Shown: positions 1 to 5,696, counted from the stretch's first letter. The stretch: DNA of 5,847 bases from an uncultured Eubacteriales bacterium (GCA_900548615.1 URKW01000118.1:1-5847), one strand, 5' to 3'. Translations and numbers: made by a program. Notes: a model not told the origin generated them from the letters alone.

Positions 1-498
1 TCTCCACCCAAAATGGGGGGGAAGGTCATTGTGCGGGGGGGCCAGCCGCAGATGCTTCACATATTTGCCGTAAAACTCCGGAAACGCCAGCGGCTCCGGC
101 GCGGAGGAATTGGGGAAGGCGTACCGCCCGTCCTCGCACCGCCGCACCAGCACATAGTGGCGGGAGTGGCCCGTGTGATACCACAGGATGCCCGCCGGGG
201 CGTTTTTCAGGTCGCGGTAGCGCACCCCCGTGATCCTCATGCCGAAGCGGTACACGCCCCGGCACAGGTGGCCGATGGTGGTGCCCATCACGGCGCCCAG
301 AAACACGCCCCGGTGGAAGTACTGCCACACCTCCGACTCGCGCACCGGCAGGCCGAAGAACCGGGCGGCATTGTACACCGCCAGAAAGCCGCAGCCTGCC
401 CTGGCCACCGTACGGCGGCCGTAGGGCACGTCCGTCATCAGGCTCTGGCGAACCAGATAGCCGTTTTCGTCCCGGCAGCGGGCGGGAATGCTGTCCAT
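1..498 (-). CDS. Putative papain/C39-like cysteine peptidase, 3' end cut by window edge
   Basis: The minus-strand frame starting at ATG 498 is open to position 1 (166 codons, no stop), so the C-terminus lies outside the window. The start has a good ribosome site: AGGAGG ends 7 bases before the ATG and overlaps the TAA of the upstream gene. Seen in the protein: a small N-terminal part, then an ARAGCGFLAVYNAARFFG segment (Cys36), a glycine-rich MGTTIGHL stretch (about 71-78), and GHSRHYVLVRR (His111/His114) followed by YAFPN (Asn130). The order Cys at a helix start, then His followed by hydrophobic beta residues, then Asn/Asp about 16 residues later fits the papain-like/C39-like peptidase fold. 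No signal peptide or membrane segment is visible, so a cytoplasmic protein is expected. Fold and activity are inferred from motifs only; it could be a catalytically dead relative or an acyltransferase-like member of the fold. Confidence 0.6.
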   Translation of the reverse strand, partial: MDSIPARCRDENGYLVRQSLMTDVPYGRRTVARAGCGFLAVYNAARFFGLPVRESEVWQYFHRGVFLGAVMGTTIGHLCRGVYRFGMRITGVRYRDLKNAPAGILWYHTGHSRHYVLVRRCEDGRYAFPNSSAPEPLAFPEFYGKYVKHLRLAPPHNDLPPHFGWR

Positions 499-510
499 AC
501 GCCGTCCTCC

Positions 511-1704
511 TTACTTCCGCTTCTCCAGCGCCTTCTGTCCCGCCTGATAGAGACTTCCGGCGGTCTCCTTCAGCGTCTCCGCCGTGCCCTTCAGACCGGC
601 CTCTGCCGAGCGCAGCACCTCGTCCCTCACGTCCGTCACCAGACGGCGCAGCACCTCCGACACGATGCCCTTGTTCTTCTCGTCGGCGGCCAGCAGCCGG
701 AGAATGTCCTTCTGCCTGACCTCCTCCAGCGACCGCAGCTTGCCGCCCTGGGTCAGCATGTCGTACAGGGATTCGGAGAACTCCTCCCGCTCCTGACGGC
801 TCATGGAGGCGATCCACTGGCGCAGCACGTCGTCGGAGGCCTTGCCCAGCTCCGAGCGCTCCGAACACCGGACGAACTGCCGTCCCTGTACCGTCCATGT
901 CAGCGGCTCGTGCTGCATGACGGCGCGGCTGCTGCTGGCCACCACGGTGTAGTCCTCGGTGTGCTCCAGCAGCACCCCCACGATGGAGGAGGCGGGGATA
1001 TAGGTGTGGAGCTTCGCCGCCACCCGGCGGTACTCCTCCGTGTCGGTCACGTCCTTGCGGAAGCCGGGCCCGTCGTTGTTATAGGCGTCCAGCAGACGGG
1101 TGCGCTGCAATGCGCCGTCGATGTGCAGCGCGGCGTAGGCCGCCAGATTGCCGCCCTTGGAGTGGCCGCCGATCCGCAGCGGACGGTCGGGGCAGTGCCG
1201 CGCCATGTCCTCCACGTAGGCCACCGCGCCGGTCTGGGCGGGCACCGCGTCCATGAAGCTGAGGTTCAGGTTCTCCTTCCAGCCCACCAGCGACCGGTCG
1301 GTGCCCATAAAGGCGCAGAACAGCGTGCCGTCCGGGATCAGGAAGGACACCGCGTCCAGCTGCATCTCCTTTTCCTCGTCCCGCACCGCCTCATAGCCCA
1401 GCATCCGCACGCCGCCGAACCGCTGGGACTCCGCCGCCAGACGCATCAGGGGGATGTAGTCGTTGGGGGACAGCCCTTGCTGCTCGTCCTCCGCCGTCAT
1501 GCGGGCGACCACGTCGCCCAGCGGCACGGCCTTGTCCGCCTCGCGGCTTTTCAGCTCCGGAAAGCGGCGGAAGTTCAGGTAGGCGATGATGCACAGCACC
1601 AGATTGTCCACCTCGTTAAAGCTGTCCTGGGCGAAGGTCAGGTCGCCCCGCCAGCGCAGATAGTCGAACACCGTGGTTTCCACGGTTTTTTCATTTTTGT
1701 CCAT
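511..1704 (-). CDS. DUF2974 (Mbeg1-like) alpha/beta-hydrolase-fold protein
   Basis: A 397-residue protein of the Firmicutes DUF2974/Mbeg1-like family, which has a lipase-like alpha/beta-hydrolase core of unknown substrate. Residues 12-42 (TVFDYLRWRGDLTF, then FNEVDNLVL) match the family's N-terminal signature. The core shows FMGTDRSLVGWKENLNLSF (about 132-150), like the class 3 lipase GTD/W-KEN segment, the nucleophile elbow GGHSKGGNLA with Ser182, then YNNDGPGF (Asp211) and MQHEPLTW (His265), giving a plausible Ser-Asp-His triad. Residues about 285-397 are charged and helical, ending in a lysine- and alanine-rich tail. No signal peptide is seen. The start at 1704 was chosen because AAAGGAG sits 6 bases upstream; the frame extends to 1902 but that part runs through the promoter and repeat DNA. 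It is the first gene of an operon with the peptidase-like gene 12 bases downstream. Family assignment is firm; enzymatic role is inference. Confidence 0.87.
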   Translation of the reverse strand: MDKNEKTVETTVFDYLRWRGDLTFAQDSFNEVDNLVLCIIAYLNFRRFPELKSREADKAVPLGDVVARMTAEDEQQGLSPNDYIPLMRLAAESQRFGGVRMLGYEAVRDEEKEMQLDAVSFLIPDGTLFCAFMGTDRSLVGWKENLNLSFMDAVPAQTGAVAYVEDMARHCPDRPLRIGGHSKGGNLAAYAALHIDGALQRTRLLDAYNNDGPGFRKDVTDTEEYRRVAAKLHTYIPASSIVGVLLEHTEDYTVVASSSRAVMQHEPLTWTVQGRQFVRCSERSELGKASDDVLRQWIASMSRQEREEFSESLYDMLTQGGKLRSLEEVRQKDILRLLAADEKNKGIVSEVLRRLVTDVRDEVLRSAEAGLKGTAETLKETAGSLYQAGQKALEKRK

Positions 1705-1730
1705 GGCGTTCTCCTTTGTTTGTTGATGGG

Positions 1731-1780
1731 GGATAGTATCCGTCGATGGGATGTTTCCCGCCGATTTGGTATAGTATACC
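1731..1780. promoter_or_regulatory. Pair of related palindromes at the DUF2974 promoter, possible operator
   Basis: GGTATAGTATACC (1768-1780) is a perfect odd-length palindrome centred on 1774 and covers the -10 box. GGATAGTATCC (1731-1741), centred on 1736, is a perfect palindrome of the same design in the transcribed leader. Two similar symmetric sites 38 bases apart, one over the -10, would suit a dimeric repressor. The first site partly reflects the TATA-like -10 itself, so regulation is inference. Confidence 0.35.
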
Positions 1781-1801
1781 ACACCCGCCCAGCGGAAGCA
1801 A
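1773..1801 (-). promoter_or_regulatory. Sigma-A-type promoter of the DUF2974 operon
   Basis: On the minus strand TTGCTT (1796-1801) is followed after exactly 17 bases by TATACT (1773-1778), a near-consensus pair. Transcription would begin near 1766, giving a leader of about 60 bases before the ATG at 1704. The -10 lies inside the 13-base palindrome GGTATAGTATACC. Confidence 0.7.
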
Positions 1802-1926
1802 GCGATGGGTGGGGGAGTGATTCCGTAGGGGAGGGGCTCTGCCCCTCCCTTGGCTCTCCCTTTGGGAGAGCTGTCACCGCAGGTGACTGAGAGGGCATCC
1901 AAGATAGTGTGGTGTAAGTCCGGATA

Positions 1927-2028
1927 GATGCTACAGCAGCATAGCCGCTGAGATCGGAACTAAAAGATGATGCGGTGCAAACCAAGATGGATGCTACAGC
2001 GGCATAGCCGCTGTGATCGACACTAAAA
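1927..2028. repeat. Two 39-base direct repeats (1927-1965 and 1990-2028)
   Basis: Both copies begin GATGCTACAGC and end ACTAAAA, differ at four positions and are spaced with a 63-base period. Each carries an inner palindrome; in copy 2 it is a perfect 8-base stem, ACAGCGGC-ATA-GCCGCTGT (1996-2014), while copy 1 has one changed base (AGCAGC-ATA-GCCGCT). They sit inside the MITE-like element. No gene is encoded. Confidence 0.75.
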
Positions 2029-2061
2029 ATATGCCACTGGCATATTTTCTTAACGTGTCGA
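2017..2061. repeat. Long hairpin in the repeat element
   Basis: A perfect 10-base stem AAAATATGCC / GGCATATTTT (2026-2035 with 2039-2048) closes a 3-base loop ACT. It is extended outward by TCGACAC (2017-2023) pairing with GTGTCGA (2055-2061) across a small internal bulge. The inner stem followed by TTTTC could weakly terminate transcription on either strand, but it has no proper U-tract beyond the stem. Confidence 0.65.
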
Positions 2062-2155
2062 CCCTCTCCGTCCTCGCTGCGCTCGGCCACCTCTCCCAAA
2101 GGGGGAGGCAAGGGCTGACCCCTACAAAAACACCCTACCATTTTTCTTCAAATAA

Positions 2156-2182
2156 CCTATTGACACGGTAGGCAATTCGTGT
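2156..2182. promoter_or_regulatory. Inverted repeats over the iscSU -35/spacer, possible Rrf2/IscR-type operator
   Basis: Two overlapping symmetric elements surround the -35: CCTA (2156-2159) with TAGG (2169-2172), and ACACG (2163-2167) with CGTGT (2178-2182). Iron-sulfur operons are often controlled by Rrf2-family regulators (IscR, CymR-like) that bind such promoter-overlapping sites. No regulator gene lies in the window and the match to a known consensus could not be tested. Confidence 0.3.
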
Positions 2183-2188
2183 TATCAT
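2160..2188 (+). promoter_or_regulatory. Sigma-A-type promoter of iscSU
   Basis: TTGACA (2160-2165, perfect -35) is followed after 17 bases by TATCAT (2183-2188, 4 of 6 to TATAAT). Transcription would start near 2195, giving a leader of about 60 bases to the iscS ATG. The surroundings are AT-rich against the GC-rich genome, as expected of a promoter. Confidence 0.78.
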
Positions 2189-2208
2189 CCAATTAACCTA
2201 CAAAACAA

Positions 2209-2224
2209 GTGGGCAAAAGCCCGC
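2209..2224 (+). other. Small hairpin in the iscS leader
   Basis: GTGGGC (2209-2214) pairs with GCCCGC (2219-2224), one G-T wobble, around an AAAA loop. It lies in the untranslated leader some 20 bases before the ribosome site. It is too short for a known riboswitch; it may simply affect message stability. Confidence 0.35.
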
Positions 2225-2255
2225 AAGAGTGATAGAATATACGAGGAGGAACGCC

Positions 2256-3443
2256 ATGCAGATCTATGCAGATAACGCGGCCACCACCAAAATGAGCCGC
2301 ACGGCCATCGACGCGATGCTGCCCTATATGGAAACCTATTACGGAAACCCCTCCAGCCTGCACACCGTTGGCCAGCAGGCGGCGGAGGCGCTGATGACCG
2401 CCCGCCAGACCGTGGCTGCCTGTCTGGGCTGCCAGCCCCGGGAGATCACCTTTACCTCCGGCGGCAGCGAGGCCGACAATCAGGCTCTTGTCTCCGCCGC
2501 CCGTATCGGCGAGCGGAAGGGCAGGAAGCACATCATCTCCACCGCCTTCGAGCATCACGCCATCCTGCACACCCTGAAGAAGCTGGAAAAAGAGGGCTTC
2601 GACGTGCAGCTGCTGGACGTGGGCCCCACCGGCACCGTCACCGCTCAGCAGGTGGCTGACGCCATCCGGGAGGACACCTGCCTTGTCACCATCATGTACG
2701 CCAACAACGAGATCGGCTCCATCCTGCCCATCCCGGAGATCGGCGCGGTGTGCAGGGAGAAGGGCGTGCTGTTCCACACCGACGCGGTGCAGGCGGCGGG
2801 CCACCTGCACATTGACGTGAAGGCCCAGAATATTGACATGCTGTCTCTCTCCGCCCACAAGTTCCACGGCCCCAAGGGCGTGGGCGTGCTGTACGCCCGT
2901 CAGGGCATCCCCCTCACCAACATCATCGAGGGCGGCGCTCAGGAGCGGGGCAAGCGGGCCGGCACCGAGAACATCCCCGGCATCGTGTCCATGGCCGCCG
3001 CGCTGCAAGAGGCCTGCGCCCACATCGACGAGAACGCCGCCAAGGTGTCCGCCCTGCGGGACAAGCTGATGGCAGGACTCTCTCAAATCCCCCATTCCGC
3101 CCTCAACGGCGACCCCGTCCACCGGCTGCCCGGCAACGTGAATTTCTGCTTCGAGGGCATCGAGGGCGAGAGCCTGCTGCTCCTGCTGGACGCCAAGGGC
3201 ATCTGCGCCAGCTCCGGCAGCGCCTGCACCAGCGGTTCGCTGGACCCCAGCCACGTGCTGCTGGCCATCGGCCGTCCCCACGAGGTGGCCCACGGCTCGC
3301 TGCGCTTGAGCCTGTGCGAGTGGAACACCCAGGAGGAAGTGGATTACATGCTGCAGGTCATCCCCGAGGTGGTGGCCTACCTGCGGAGCATGTCCCCCGT
3401 GTGGAAGGAGCTGCTCTCCGGCCAGCGGCAGTTTATGCTTTAA
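2256..3443 (+). CDS. iscS: Cysteine desulfurase IscS/NifS type
   Basis: A 395-residue pyridoxal-phosphate enzyme that turns L-cysteine into alanine and carries the freed sulfur as a persulfide for iron-sulfur cluster building and other thiolation. The N-terminal YADNAATT segment (4-11), TSGGSEADN (68-75), EHHAIL with His100 (stacks on the cofactor), YANNEIG (148-154), HTDAVQA with Asp176 and Gln179, and the Schiff-base lysine Lys202 in SAHKFHGPKG are all present. The catalytic cysteine is Cys324 in SSGSACTSGSLDPSHVL, the long mobile loop of group I (IscS/NifS) rather than SufS enzymes. Length fits the family. ATG 2256 was chosen over an in-frame GTG at 2229 because GAGGAGG ends 6 bases before it and the protein then starts right at the conserved segment. 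iscU follows 23 bases downstream in the same operon. Confidence 0.95.
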   Translation: MQIYADNAATTKMSRTAIDAMLPYMETYYGNPSSLHTVGQQAAEALMTARQTVAACLGCQPREITFTSGGSEADNQALVSAARIGERKGRKHIISTAFEHHAILHTLKKLEKEGFDVQLLDVGPTGTVTAQQVADAIREDTCLVTIMYANNEIGSILPIPEIGAVCREKGVLFHTDAVQAAGHLHIDVKAQNIDMLSLSAHKFHGPKGVGVLYARQGIPLTNIIEGGAQERGKRAGTENIPGIVSMAAALQEACAHIDENAAKVSALRDKLMAGLSQIPHSALNGDPVHRLPGNVNFCFEGIEGESLLLLLDAKGICASSGSACTSGSLDPSHVLLAIGRPHEVAHGSLRLSLCEWNTQEEVDYMLQVIPEVVAYLRSMSPVWKELLSGQRQFML

Positions 3444-3466
3444 TATAATGTAAGGAGGATCATATC

Positions 3467-3901
3467 ATGGCTCTTTATACCGATATTGTAATGGATCACT
3501 TTATGCACCCCCGGAACGTGGGCGAGATCCCCAACGCCGACGGCGTGGGCGAGGTGGGCAACGCCAAGTGCGGCGACATTATGAAGATGTACCTGAAGAT
3601 CAACGGCAACGTCATCGAGGACGTGAAGTTCGAGACTTTCGGCTGCGGCAGCGCCATCGCCTCCAGTTCCATGGCCACCGAGCTCATCAAGGGCAAAACC
3701 ATCGACGAGGCGCTGGCCGTCACCAACAAGCAGGTGGTGGACGCGCTGGGCGGCCTGCCTGCCCACAAGCTGCATTGCAGCGTGCTGGCGGAGGAGTCCA
3801 TCAAATCCGCCGTGAAGGACTACTACGACCGCAATAACATCCCCTACGACAAGAGCGAATTCCCCGACTGCGACGACTGCGAAGCCTGCCGCATGGTGTG
3901 A
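3467..3901 (+). CDS. iscU: Iron-sulfur cluster scaffold protein IscU (NifU N-terminal type)
   Basis: A 144-residue scaffold on which iron-sulfur clusters are assembled from IscS-derived sulfur and then handed to target proteins in the cytoplasm. The conserved ligands are all in place: Cys35 and Asp37 in GNAKCGD, Cys60 in FGCGSAIASSS, His103 and Cys104 in KLHCSVLAEESIK. The Asp37 residue and the absence of a SufU-type insertion point to IscU/NifU rather than SufU. The C-terminal end carries an extra CDDCEAC motif (Cys135, Cys138, Cys141) not found in the classical E. coli protein. The ribosome site AAGGAGG ends 8 bases before ATG 3467. An intrinsic terminator starts 7 bases after the stop, so iscU ends the operon; no mnmA, hscA, hscB or fdx follows. 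Confidence 0.95.
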   Translation: MALYTDIVMDHFMHPRNVGEIPNADGVGEVGNAKCGDIMKMYLKINGNVIEDVKFETFGCGSAIASSSMATELIKGKTIDEALAVTNKQVVDALGGLPAHKLHCSVLAEESIKSAVKDYYDRNNIPYDKSEFPDCDDCEACRMV

Positions 3902-3907
3902 AACCGG

Positions 3908-3934
3908 AAAAGCCACCCGCAAGGGTGGCTTTTT
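3908..3934 (+). terminator. Intrinsic terminator of iscSU
   Basis: A perfect 11-base stem AAAAGCCACCC (3908-3918) / GGGTGGCTTTT (3923-3933) closes a GCAA tetraloop (GNRA type) and runs into a five-T tract (3930-3934). The A-rich left arm means it could also stop transcripts arriving from the convergent terminase side. Confidence 0.93.
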
Positions 3935-3983
3935 GCTTGGGGAAATAGGCGGGTCAGACGCAGGAGCTACGTTAAACGGTCGC

Positions 3984-4130
3984 AGGGGCGGGCGACTCTG
4001 CCCGCCCTTGTCCCCCTTGTGTAAAGGGGGCTGTCAGCGCCCTGCGCTGACTGGGGGATTGTCGTTTACATGACAACCCATCCGTCAACGCTTTGCGTTG
4101 ACACCTCTCATTACACAGGGGAGGCTTTGG
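3984..4130. repeat. Second composite inverted-repeat element, related to the one at 1825-2125
   Basis: Consecutive hairpins follow the same order as in the first element: GGGCGGGC-GACTCT-GCCCGCCC (3986-4007), then TTG, then CCCCCTT-GTGTA-AAGGGGG (4012-4030), then GTCAGCGC-CCT-GCGCTGAC (4033-4051). From about 4056 the pattern turns round: TTGTC/GACAA (4059-4063 with 4072-4076) surrounds the centre, GTCAACGC-TTT-GCGTTGAC (4084-4102) mirrors the last left stem, and ATTACACAGGGGAGG (4110-4124) mirrors the second. The halves thus form one long imperfect inverted repeat about 120 bases across. No gene is encoded. Confidence 0.65.
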
Positions 4131-4133
4131 TTA

Positions 4134-4172
4134 CGGATTGCCACGTCGGGCTTACGCCCTCCTCGCAATGAC
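4134..4172. repeat. Short palindromic interspersed repeat
   Basis: ATTGC (4137-4141) pairs with GCAAT (4165-4169) around an inner GGGC-TTAC-GCCC stem (4148-4159). From memory this ATTGCCACG...CTCGCAATGAC pattern recurs in intergenic DNA of many gut Clostridia; that cannot be tested within this window. Confidence 0.5.
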
Positions 4173-4178
4173 AGAAAT

Positions 4179-4328
4179 GGGGCGGACAGAGTCGTCCGCC
4201 CCTACACACTGTTTATCGATAGAGTGTTCGTAGGGCGGGGCCAATGTGCCCCACCGTCGATGGTGCGTCGAATATCACGCGGCGGGCCACACGGGGCCCG
4301 CCCTACGGTGTGGTGCGGTAGACGGCCC
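4179..4328. repeat. Cluster of GC-rich palindromes between the convergent iscU and terminase genes
   Basis: GGGGCGGAC-AGAGTC-GTCCGCCCC (4179-4202) and GGCGGGCC-ACACGG-GGCCCGCC (4281-4302) are perfect stems of 9 and 8 bases with 6-base loops; GGGGC-CAATGT-GCCCC (4237-4252) is a shorter one. Ends reading GTAGGG or CCCTAC (CCCTACA at 4200-4206 and 4326-4332, TAGGGC at 4231-4236, CCCTAC at 4301-4306) recur, like the ends of the 1825-2125 element. The palindromes nearest the terminase could limit its transcript but lack T-tracts. No gene, promoter or RNA is recognised from 3935 to 4328. Confidence 0.6.
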
Positions 4329-5696
4329 CTACACATTTCGCAGCATGTCCAGCGGATCATCCTGCGGTCTTACCGCCGCTTCGGTGCGGGGCGGCGCCAT
4401 GGGACGTGACATGCAGAAATACCGCGTTTCGTCGGCGATGTGATCCTCCTGTCGGGTGTCCACATCCTCGGCGTCGGTGTCGCTGTACAGCAGGGCGGGC
4501 ACCGTCCGCAGAAAGCCCCGGCAGGTGTCGAACACGTACATCCCCGGATACCCCTCCGCGTCAAAGGCAAGGCGGTAGTGCAGCTGCATCCAGCCCGCCA
4601 CCCGCCGGTTGTCGCCCCGCTGAAAGTAAAGGCGGTATTTCAGCGCCGTTTCATACACGCTCTCACCCCGGCTGGCGTCCCAGATGGCGGGATCGGCCAC
4701 GCCGGTGATGGTGCGTCCCCGCAGGTAGGGGTGCTCGTTCTCGATGCGGCGGATCTCCGCGAACTGCCTGTCCGGCGTCCACAGCACACCCTCGTTGGGG
4801 GTGGAGGTGCAGCCGTACAGCTCCAGAATGCGGTACAGCACGCCGTCGTGATCCACCGCCCACCAGCCGCAGGAAAAGGGCTTGGCGTAGCCGAAGTCGT
4901 AGCTGCGGTACACCCGCCACTCCCGGGGAATGTCGAAGGCCGGGATCACGTGGGTAAAGCGGCGGTCGGCGTAGTGGGTGGGATCGTCGGTGAACTCGCT
5001 GAACACCTGCCCCTGAAAGATATCCCACCGGCCCTCCAGCCATGCCTGACGCAGCCGGCGGGGCAGCGCCTCCAGCTGCTTCAGATAGTCGGGCTGCGCC
5101 GCCAGCAGCGCCTTGTTGTCGGTGACACGGGCGGGGATGAACACGTAGTCGTCGGGGTTCTCGCCGGGCTCGAAGCGCCGGTCGATAAACAGCCGCTTGA
5201 TGTAGCTGTGGCCGGGGCCGCCGGGGTTGCAGGTGTAGTAAATGCGCTTGGGGAAGTCGTTGACGCCCCGCAGACAGGCGGCGAACTGCCGCATCCACTG
5301 CTCCCGCAGCTGGGTGCACTCGTCTAGAAAGATCACGTCGTACTCCGCGCCCTGATAGCGATCCATGTCGCCGTCGCTGGCGCAGTAGCCGAACTCCAGC
5401 GTGGAGCCGTTGAGAAAGGTGAAGGTGCGGGTGGTGGCCTTGTACTCGGCCACCTGGGCCAGCTGAGGCCGCAGGATGCGGATGTGGTTGCTCTCCAGCT
5501 CCTGATAGGTGCGCCGGACGATCAGCAGCCGGATCCCCGCGTAGCCCAGCGCCAGCAGAATGGCCTTGGTGCGGACGGCCCAGCTTTTGCCGCCGCCACG
5601 CGCTCCGCCGAAGGCGATGTATTTGGCGGTGCATTCCAGAAAGCGCTGCTGCTTTTCGTTGGGATAGGACAGGGTCAGTCGAATGGGTTCGGACAT
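4329..5696 (-). CDS. terL: Phage terminase large subunit (DNA-packaging ATPase/nuclease)
   Basis: A 455-residue protein with both halves of a tailed-phage packaging motor. N-terminal ATPase: Walker A GGARGGGKS (30-38), LLIVRRTYQEL (57-67), Walker B VIFLDEC (121-127, with catalytic Glu126) and the coupling segment YYTCNPGGPGHSYIKRLF (153-170). C-terminal RNase H-like nuclease: RSYDFGY (Asp267), GVADPAIWD (Asp335) and DVDTRQEDHIADETRYF (Asp418, Asp422 and neighbours) supply the expected metal ligands. It cuts concatemeric phage DNA and drives it into the procapsid through the portal. The start at 5696 has AAAGGAGG 8 bases upstream and precedes the family's LTLSYPNEKQQRFL opening; the frame reaches the right edge but has no ribosome site there. 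The reading frame is intact, yet no portal gene follows: the stop at 4329 is met by repeats and then the convergent iscU. No small subunit is visible. Confidence 0.92.
   Translation of the reverse strand: MSEPIRLTLSYPNEKQQRFLECTAKYIAFGGARGGGKSWAVRTKAILLALGYAGIRLLIVRRTYQELESNHIRILRPQLAQVAEYKATTRTFTFLNGSTLEFGYCASDGDMDRYQGAEYDVIFLDECTQLREQWMRQFAACLRGVNDFPKRIYYTCNPGGPGHSYIKRLFIDRRFEPGENPDDYVFIPARVTDNKALLAAQPDYLKQLEALPRRLRQAWLEGRWDIFQGQVFSEFTDDPTHYADRRFTHVIPAFDIPREWRVYRSYDFGYAKPFSCGWWAVDHDGVLYRILELYGCTSTPNEGVLWTPDRQFAEIRRIENEHPYLRGRTITGVADPAIWDASRGESVYETALKYRLYFQRGDNRRVAGWMQLHYRLAFDAEGYPGMYVFDTCRGFLRTVPALLYSDTDAEDVDTRQEDHIADETRYFCMSRPMAPPRTEAAVRPQDDPLDMLRNV

Larger units (their letters stand above)
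1825..2125. repeat. MITE-like composite element with imperfect terminal inverted repeats
   Basis: The 301-base stretch begins GTAGGGG and ends CCCCTAC. Its left end holds three hairpins in a row: GGGAGGGGC-TCT-GCCCCTCCC (1829-1849), GCTCTCCC-TTT-GGGAGAGC (1853-1871) and GTCACC-GCA-GGTGAC (1873-1887), then GAGAGGG. Its right end (about 2062-2113), read in reverse complement, follows the same plan (CCTTGCCTCCCCCTTTGGGAGAGG then a GC-rich stem and GAGAGGG, in pieces), so the two ends are imperfect inverted repeats about 50 bases long. No transposase and no obvious target-site duplication are present. A minus-strand open frame across it (1638-2141) is a by-product of the repeats. Such sequences are, from memory, widely scattered in gut Clostridia; copy number here cannot be seen. 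Confidence 0.6.

Noticed and set aside
13..1890. Plus-strand 625-residue open frame
   Set aside because: Antisense to two minus-strand genes with clear family motifs and ribosome sites; its His/Val/Gln-rich composition is typical of a shadow frame in GC-rich DNA.
1705..1902. 66-residue N-terminal extension of the DUF2974 protein
   Set aside because: It would place the promoter and repeat DNA inside the gene; the ATG at 1704 has a proper ribosome site and begins at the family's conserved start.
1927..2028. CRISPR array
   Set aside because: Only two imperfect copies with one 24-base gap, inside a larger inverted-repeat element, and no cas gene.
1638..2141. Minus-strand 167-residue open frame with SGYAAVASI repeated
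   Set aside because: It is the translation of the non-coding repeat element and direct repeats, runs into the DUF2974 gene in another frame, and has no ribosome site.
2229..2255. GTG start at 2229 for IscS
   Set aside because: No ribosome site before it; the AGGAGG site lies inside this extension and serves ATG 2256.
2190..2255. Riboswitch in the iscS leader
   Set aside because: The leader is only about 60 bases with one short hairpin; no known aptamer core is visible.
2193..3293. Minus-strand 366-residue open frame
   Set aside because: Antisense shadow of iscS, with low-complexity Gly/Val/His composition.
3440..3922. Minus-strand 160-residue open frame
   Set aside because: Antisense to iscU and crosses the intrinsic terminator.
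4098..4443. Short plus-strand open frames
   Set aside because: They consist of palindromic repeats and antisense of the terminase end; no ribosome site or family motif.
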